This document shows, piece by piece, positions 6,961 through 11,180 of a DNA stretch of 11,180 nucleotides. The stretch covers positions 43,674 through 54,853 of the forward strand of contig NZHI01000025.1 of NCBI GenBank assembly GCA_002691345.1, in the 5' to 3' direction. Source of the DNA: Synechococcus sp. MED650. GTDB lineage: Bacteria > Cyanobacteriota > Cyanobacteriia > PCC-6307 > Cyanobiaceae. Within the stretch, counting starts at the first letter, position 1. The number at the start of each line of letters is the position of its first letter. Position numbers and translations under genes: made by a program. The notes beneath the pieces are model-generated. The model saw only the letters and a list, made by a program, of their open reading frames with translations. It was not told where the DNA came from and did no database searches.

Positions 6961-7533
6961 ATGCCCGATTCGTCTCATGCATTCGACGCGCGGGACCGAC
7001 TGCTGAATCGCCTCGCTCGAGAGGCCTATCGCCGTGGTCAGTTCACCCTCGCTTCCGGACGTCAGAGCGAGCACTATGTGAACTGCAAACCGGTGAGTCT
7101 GAGCGGTTCGGGCTTGGCACTGATCAGCCGGGCGATGCTGCAGCACATCGAGACCGATGCAGCAGCCGTGGCCGGACTCACCCTTGGAGCAGACCCCTTG
7201 GTGAGTGGCGTGGCGATGGCCGCAGCTGAGGGAGGCAGAGATCTGAACGCCCTGATCGTGCGCAAACAGGCCAAGGGGCACGGCACCGGCGCCTGGCTCG
7301 AGGGGCCGCAGCCACAGCCCGGCGCCGTGATCACTGTGCTGGAAGACGTTGTGACCACCGGAGGATCGTCCCTCAAGGCTGTTCACCAGCTGCGTGAGGC
7401 CGGCTTCTCCGTGAATCGGGTGGTGACGATCGTCGACCGGGAAGAAGGCGGAGAGACCGCCATGGCAGCCGAAAAGCTGGAACTCATCAGCCTGTTCAGG
7501 CTGTCTGAAATCGCAGCCTGCGCACCAGCATGA
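6961..7533 (+). CDS. pyrE: Orotate phosphoribosyltransferase
   Basis: The enzyme joins orotate and PRPP to make orotidine 5'-monophosphate, the fifth step of pyrimidine synthesis, in the cytoplasm. The 190-residue length is typical for bacterial PyrE. Visible motifs are [17 protein letters not shown] (28-44) with K43 in the N-terminal substrate region, the flexible catalytic loop [10 protein letters not shown] (101-110) with K102, K105 and H107, and the PRPP-binding signature [12 protein letters not shown] (126-137) with the paired acids E128-D129. Upstream, the frame is closed by a TAA at 6931-6933 with no other ATG or GTG before 6961, which supports this start. Its stop overlaps the ygfZ start in ATGA (7530-7533), so the two genes are very likely translationally coupled. 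It diverges from the secreted hypothetical gene. Confidence 0.96.
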   Translation: MPDSSHAFDARDRLLNRLAREAYRRGQFTLASGRQSEHYVNCKPVSLSGSGLALISRAMLQHIETDAAAVAGLTLGADPLVSGVAMAAAEGGRDLNALIVRKQAKGHGTGAWLEGPQPQPGAVITVLEDVVTTGGSSLKAVHQLREAGFSVNRVVTIVDREEGGETAMAAEKLELISLFRLSEIAACAPA

Positions 7534-8321
7534 GCCTGATCTGGAACGCAAGCTTCCCGCTGTTGCGGCTCAAGGGGAGAGGCGTACGCGTCTTTCTCCA
7601 GGGGCAGACCAGTGCGGACATCAACGCAGCAGTCATTGGTGAACCGATGCAGGCCTGCTGGCTCACCGCCACGGGGCGGCTGCGGGCCGTGCTGGAGATC
7701 CGCCTGGATTCAGAAGGAGCCGATGTGCTGATCCTTGCTGGCGATGCAGACGCCGTCCGCTCCGGCTTTGATCAGGTGATCTTTCCGGCAGACCGTGTTC
7801 GCCTGGGAGCAATCAGACAGCAGAACAGAATCCAGGAGCTCACAACGGACGCAACGGCCATCTGGATCGACGATGCCGACGCGCTTCCGCAGGCTCTGGC
7901 CCAATCTCATCCAGCAACTGCCTTGGAAATCGAACAGTGGCGGGTGCAAGAGGGATTCCCGCCAGGCCCTGGGGAGCTCAGCGGCGACACCAATCCCCTG
8001 GAACTGGGCTTAGCGGATCGCGTCAGCACCAGCAAAGGCTGCTATCTCGGGCAGGAAACCATGGCCAAGCTGGTGGGCAATGCCGGCGTGAAGCAGCAGC
8101 TGCGCACCTGGAGATGCCTCGAGGCTGTCGCTGTTGGCGATCGGCTTGAACACGGAGACGAGCGCGCCGGCGTGGTCACCACTGCTGTTGCGATGGGCGA
8201 CAGCTGGGTTGGCTTGGCCCTGGTGAGGCGCCTGCATCTCGAACAGATTGAACTCTCAGGACCAGCCGATCAGATCCTGCGGTTGCAACGCCCCCGTGCC
8301 TTTCAGGGTTGCGACGACTGA
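7530..8321 (+). CDS. ygfZ: YgfZ/GcvT-like folate-binding protein (iron-sulfur enzyme maintenance)
   Basis: This is a 263-residue member of the YgfZ/IBA57 family, which uses a tetrahydrofolate-binding GcvT fold to help assemble or repair Fe-S clusters in some enzymes, notably radical-SAM proteins. The diagnostic motif KGCYLGQE lies at residues 169-176 with the key cysteine C171. It is preceded by [14 protein letters not shown], as usual in the family. Near the N-terminus, [10 protein letters not shown] (22-31) and TATGR (46-50) match the family's opening GcvT motifs. Length is at the short end for the family but complete. The start ATG overlaps the pyrE stop by four bases, so expression is probably coupled to pyrE. 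The last 19 bases overlap the 3' end of the convergent TM0106-type gene, whose product has a probable Fe-S site; a functional link between the two is only inference. Confidence 0.92.
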   Translation: MSLIWNASFPLLRLKGRGVRVFLQGQTSADINAAVIGEPMQACWLTATGRLRAVLEIRLDSEGADVLILAGDADAVRSGFDQVIFPADRVRLGAIRQQNRIQELTTDATAIWIDDADALPQALAQSHPATALEIEQWRVQEGFPPGPGELSGDTNPLELGLADRVSTSKGCYLGQETMAKLVGNAGVKQQLRTWRCLEAVAVGDRLEHGDERAGVVTTAVAMGDSWVGLALVRRLHLEQIELSGPADQILRLQRPRAFQGCDD

Positions 8322-9778
8322 TCGGCTGTCAGCAGCCACCAGGCAACCGCCCAAGTTGCACGGCAATCGTCACGGTTGTAGTCAAAGATCCAGCGCAGCC
8401 CATGTCGGCTGCCCCGTCGCTGGGGACCCTCTCCCTGCCACTGCCGCCACCAGAGCAGAGCGCGAGCACCATCGGCGCCTTGCTGACTCCAGCGAAACCC
8501 CTGCCATGCAGCCACAGACTTCAGCCCATAGCTGCTCAATGGGAGCCGCCAATGCTGGCGAACGCGGGCATGCACATCCACGAGTCGCAGGCTCAGCAGT
8601 TTCCGTTCCGCTTCAGAGACACCCTGACGCTCGGCCAGCCGACGCAGTGCCAGGGTTTCGGTTTCGCCGTAGTGAAGGATCGGCCAGCCCTCGTAACGAC
8701 CCAAAAACCTCCGCAGCCGTTCCCAACATCGGGATTCACCGTGATCCAACAAGGCCAGGATCGGGTGATACGTCGCTGCATCCAGATCCCACTGACCGCT
8801 GGTGCCCCGGGGCAAGCGCAGAAAGCCATGCAAGAAATCGTGGCGGGCATCCGGATCGGATTCGATGTCGTAGAGCAGAACACCCGGCGCCCGCTGCAGT
8901 TCAGGGAGTGCAGGGGATGCATCAAGACGCTGCTCGCATCCATCCCGTTGTGCTCTCGCCTGGGCGACCAGCGAGGCGGCGATCTCCCCGTGCTGATCAC
9001 CAAAACGCTTCATGCGGCTCGCGAGTTGATCCGGGTCTGCCGCCGCCAGATCGGAGAGCCCATGAATCCCCAGCTCGAGAAGCATGTCGCGTCGCTTGGC
9101 ACCGATTCCGCTGACCTCACTCAGGTGTCCCTCAGCGGACGCCACCCCATTGCAGGCCTCCCGCCAACTGCAGAGAGAACACTTGCGCCGATCGGCTGCC
9201 AGAGGCGGAGGTTCAGACCGCTGCAGATCACCACTGAGTTTGCGCAGGGCCTCAGCCAGCTGCTTGCGCAAGCCTGACGAGAAATGAACCCGATCCCGCT
9301 CCAAACGGCGCCCAGCGCCGCCCAGCACCAACATGTCGCTGACGGTCCCCTGTTGGTACTGCTCGAGCAGCAACGCCATCAGCGCCAGCGGGAGCTGATG
9401 TTCCCGGGTCATGCGGCGACCCTGGCGCGCCAGCACCGGCTGATAGGCAAAGCCTCCCCAACGGCTCTCGCCCTTGACCCGACGCAGCAGCGGGGGATGC
9501 GCCTCGAGAGGTTCCTTTGCAGGACCATCCCCCTTCAGGCGTAGACCCACCACCCCCTCCTGGCCGGAGGCACAGGCCTCTTCTCCATGTCCTGGCTTGG
9601 TGGGCATCAGAGCCACAAAACACCGTTGCTGATCGTCAAGCAGCAGGTTGCGATGGGCTGTCCAACGGCGGTCCGCAGAATCCCCATGGCGGTCCAACCA
9701 GGCCTTGCGACGGCAGCGCAACCAGCTACGCAGCAACCGGTCGGTGAGGACGTTGTCGGCGGTCGGGGTGGCACCCAT
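8303..9778 (-). CDS. TM0106-type RecB/Cas4-like protein fused to RNase H-like exonuclease domain; nuclease motifs of the N-terminal domain lost
   Basis: The protein has 491 residues in three parts. The N-terminal RecB/Cas4-like part (about 10-215) keeps the four cysteines that in Cas4/AddB relatives bind a 4Fe-4S cluster: C22 (WLRCRRKAW) and C200, C203, C209 (KCSLCSWREAC). Next comes a helix-hairpin-helix-like DNA-binding stretch, LSEVSGIGAKRRDMLLELG (219-237). The C-terminal RNase H-fold domain (about 298-485) has YDIES (303-307) with D304 and E306, VDVHARV (400-406) and DYNRDDCRAT (466-475), so a DEDD-type site looks intact. By comparison with recalled cyanobacterial homologues (PDLL...PVEIKLG), the PD-(D/E)XK acids and lysine are replaced by P96, L116 and R118. 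The ATG at 9778 is supported by AAGG 7 bases upstream. It is convergent with ygfZ (19-bp overlap) and divergent from the phosphoglucomutase gene. Cellular role unknown; DNA or RNA processing is inferred. Confidence 0.88.
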   Translation of the reverse strand: MGATPTADNVLTDRLLRSWLRCRRKAWLDRHGDSADRRWTAHRNLLLDDQQRCFVALMPTKPGHGEEACASGQEGVVGLRLKGDGPAKEPLEAHPPLLRRVKGESRWGGFAYQPVLARQGRRMTREHQLPLALMALLLEQYQQGTVSDMLVLGGAGRRLERDRVHFSSGLRKQLAEALRKLSGDLQRSEPPPLAADRRKCSLCSWREACNGVASAEGHLSEVSGIGAKRRDMLLELGIHGLSDLAAADPDQLASRMKRFGDQHGEIAASLVAQARAQRDGCEQRLDASPALPELQRAPGVLLYDIESDPDARHDFLHGFLRLPRGTSGQWDLDAATYHPILALLDHGESRCWERLRRFLGRYEGWPILHYGETETLALRRLAERQGVSEAERKLLSLRLVDVHARVRQHWRLPLSSYGLKSVAAWQGFRWSQQGADGARALLWWRQWQGEGPQRRGSRHGLRWIFDYNRDDCRATWAVAWWLLTADQSSQP

Positions 9779-9831
9779 GCTGCGACCTTACGGCTGCCGG
9801 CTGCTAGATCCAGTTCATTGCAAGCTGTGCC
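9779..9831. other. 53-bp divergent spacer between the TM0106-type gene and phosphoglucomutase
   Basis: The spacer carries a direct repeat CGGCTG C CGGCTG (9791-9803) and the symmetric TTGCAA (9818-9823), which resembles a weak -35 box on either strand. No well-spaced -10 partner is found for it. No ribosome site precedes the phosphoglucomutase ATG. Confidence 0.35.
9786..9789 (-). promoter_or_regulatory. Likely Shine-Dalgarno sequence for the TM0106-type gene
   Basis: AAGG on the minus strand sits 7 bases before the ATG at 9778. It is the only conventionally placed ribosome-binding site I can see in the window and supports that start. It is only four bases long, so chance is possible. Confidence 0.4.
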
Positions 9832-11180
9832 ATGGCATCGGCTCCTCTTCCACTCGGCCCTGCTCCGATCAAATTCGGCACTGACGGCTGGCGCGGCGTC
9901 CTTGGTGTTGACATCACCATGGAGCGTCTTCTCCCCGTGGCCGTTGCGGCGGCCCAGGAGCTTGCCCATCAGGCCCCGGACGGGCTCGACAGCCGCACTG
10001 TGGTGATTGGATACGACCGCCGCTTTCTGGCACCCGAATTAGCCGAAGCGATTGCATCAGCGGTGCGGGGGTGTGAGCTTGAACCGCTGCTCACGGATAC
10101 CCCAGTACCGACACCGGCCTGCAGTTGGGCTGTGGTGGAGCGTCAAGCCCTCGGCGCTCTGGTGATCACCGCCAGTCACAACCCTCCGGAATGGCTTGGG
10201 CTGAAGATCAAAGGCCCCTTCGGCGGCTCAGTGGAGGGAGACTTCACAGCCGCCGTCGAGCGACGCCTAGCAGCTGGCGGCATCACGGCACCCATCCGGG
10301 CGGAGGTTCCCCGCTTCGATGGACGGGGAGAACACCTGGATGGCCTGCGCCGCAAGCTGGACCTGGCCGCTCTGGTCCGCGGACTGAAGGCCATGAACCT
10401 GAAGGTGATCGTGGATCCGATGCACGGTTCAGCTGCGGGCTGCGTCACAGATTTGCTCGGGCCGGAGGCGACAGGCGTTCTTGAGGAAATCCGCAGCAAT
10501 CGAGACCCCTTGTTTGGAGGAAATCCGCCGGAGCCATTGGCTCCTTATCTGGGCGACCTCATTGCAGCCGTGCGCAGCTCAACCTCCTCGGGGACCCCTG
10601 CTGTTGGCCTGGTGTTCGACGGCGATGGCGATCGCATTGCAGCGGTTGATGAAACTGGCCGGTTCTGCAGCACCCAGCTGCTGATGCCCCTGCTGATCGA
10701 TCACTTGGCCCGCGCTCGCCAGCTACCGGGCTCTGTGGTGAAGACGGTGAGCGGCTCAGATCTGATGCGCCTGGTGGCAGAAGCTCAGGGTCGCGAGGTG
10801 CTGGAGCTTGCGGTGGGCTTCAAGTACATCGCCAGTGAGATGCTCACCGGTGAGGTGCTGATCGGCGGTGAGGAATCCGGTGGGGTGGGATTCGGCATGC
10901 ATCTGCCCGAACGCGATGCGCTGTTCGCGGCCATGCTCGTTCTTGAAGCCCTTGTCGAAGGGAAGCAACCCCTCGGAGCTCGGCTGGATGCACTCCAGCA
11001 CCAACACGGGGGCACCAGCCACTACGACCGTCTCGACCTCCGCCTGGCCGATATGGAGGCGCGCCGGCGGCTGGAGAACTTGCTGGCGGAGAACACCCCA
11101 GCCGAAGTGGCTGGAACACCGGTTCAAGAGGTGATCACCACCGATGGCATCAAGTTGCGAATGGGAGCCAGCCACTGGTT
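9832..11180 (+). CDS. Phosphoglucomutase/phosphomannomutase family protein (alpha-D-phosphohexomutase), C-terminus cut by window edge
   Basis: These enzymes interconvert hexose 1- and 6-phosphates through a phosphoserine intermediate. Here 449 codons plus two bases are seen with no stop. The opening IKFGTDGWRG (13-22) is the family's N-terminal signature. The active-site loop is ITASHNPPEW (112-121) with phosphoserine S115. The metal loop is DGDGDR (263-268) with D263, D265 and D267. The sugar-binding loop is GGEESGG (345-351), the form usual for enzymes that take glucose phosphates. The C-terminal phosphate-binding loop lies past the edge; full members are about 460-490 residues. The start is fixed by an in-frame TAG at 9803-9805 with no other ATG between. 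In a cyanobacterium this step links glycogen breakdown and synthesis with glucose 6-phosphate. Glucose preference over mannose or glucosamine is inferred from motifs only. Confidence 0.93.
   Translation, partial: MASAPLPLGPAPIKFGTDGWRGVLGVDITMERLLPVAVAAAQELAHQAPDGLDSRTVVIGYDRRFLAPELAEAIASAVRGCELEPLLTDTPVPTPACSWAVVERQALGALVITASHNPPEWLGLKIKGPFGGSVEGDFTAAVERRLAAGGITAPIRAEVPRFDGRGEHLDGLRRKLDLAALVRGLKAMNLKVIVDPMHGSAAGCVTDLLGPEATGVLEEIRSNRDPLFGGNPPEPLAPYLGDLIAAVRSSTSSGTPAVGLVFDGDGDRIAAVDETGRFCSTQLLMPLLIDHLARARQLPGSVVKTVSGSDLMRLVAEAQGREVLELAVGFKYIASEMLTGEVLIGGEESGGVGFGMHLPERDALFAAMLVLEALVEGKQPLGARLDALQHQHGGTSHYDRLDLRLADMEARRRLENLLAENTPAEVAGTPVQEVITTDGIKLRMGASHW

Noticed and set aside
8324..8337. Hairpin GGCTG-TCAG-CAGCC near the ygfZ/TM0106 convergence, as a terminator
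   Set aside because: The stem is only 5 bp, there is no T-run on either side, and it sits within the TM0106-type coding sequence.
8248..9277. Long plus-strand open frames (up to 322 codons) opposite the TM0106-type gene
   Set aside because: They mirror the minus-strand gene, whose cysteine, HhH and RNase H motifs are plain. The antisense products have low-complexity P/R/Q-rich content and no motifs.
10628..10635. HIP1-like octamer GCGATCGC
   Set aside because: I saw only a single copy in the window and it falls in the DGDGDR codons. It is not enrichment and says little about lineage.

Overview
The window looks like a stretch of chromosome from a high-GC marine picocyanobacterium, most likely Synechococcus. 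This rests on the gene set (a full-length phosphorylase-kinase-alpha-like GH15 protein, a two-domain RecB-like/RNase H-like protein of the TM0106 type, a small secreted hypothetical with a TTG start), dense packing, near-absent Shine-Dalgarno signals, and recalled homologues. No database search was possible. Codon use and base composition look even throughout, and I see no mobile element, phage gene or CRISPR array.

Layout from left to right. (1) A WecG/TagA/CpsF glycosyltransferase on the minus strand, cut by the left edge (1-729). (2) Diverging from it after 15 bp, a 1071-residue GH15-type protein that appears colinear over its whole length with the alpha/beta subunits of eukaryotic phosphorylase kinase (745-3960). 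(3) A minus-strand block, read right to left: a secreted hypothetical protein (6928-6401), a tRNA with anticodon CAU (6388-6316), a CNNM/CBS/CorC membrane protein (6302-5019) and a Gfo/Idh/MocA oxidoreductase (4982-3975). The gaps are 12, 13 and about 36 nt, so this may be one transcript. It converges on the GH15 gene at a perfect 14-bp tandem repeat that supplies both stop codons. (4) A plus-strand pair, pyrE and ygfZ, with a 4-base ATGA overlap (6961-8321). (5) A minus-strand TM0106-type protein whose 3' end overlaps that of ygfZ by 19 bp (9778-8303). (6) A phosphoglucomutase on the plus strand, cut by the right edge (9832-11180).

Functional themes. Two genes touch storage and central sugar metabolism: the GH15/PhK-like protein and phosphoglucomutase. 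wecG and the Gfo/Idh enzyme could serve surface glycan synthesis. pyrE makes OMP for pyrimidines. YgfZ supports iron-sulfur enzymes, and the neighbouring TM0106 protein keeps four cysteines of the kind that bind a 4Fe-4S cluster, although its nuclease active site appears to be lost.

Most of the window is ordinary core genome. The points most worth a second look are the bacterial PhK-alpha/beta-like protein, the apparently dead PD-(D/E)XK domain fused to an intact RNase H-like domain, the tRNA set between two genes, and the tandem duplication at the convergent stops.
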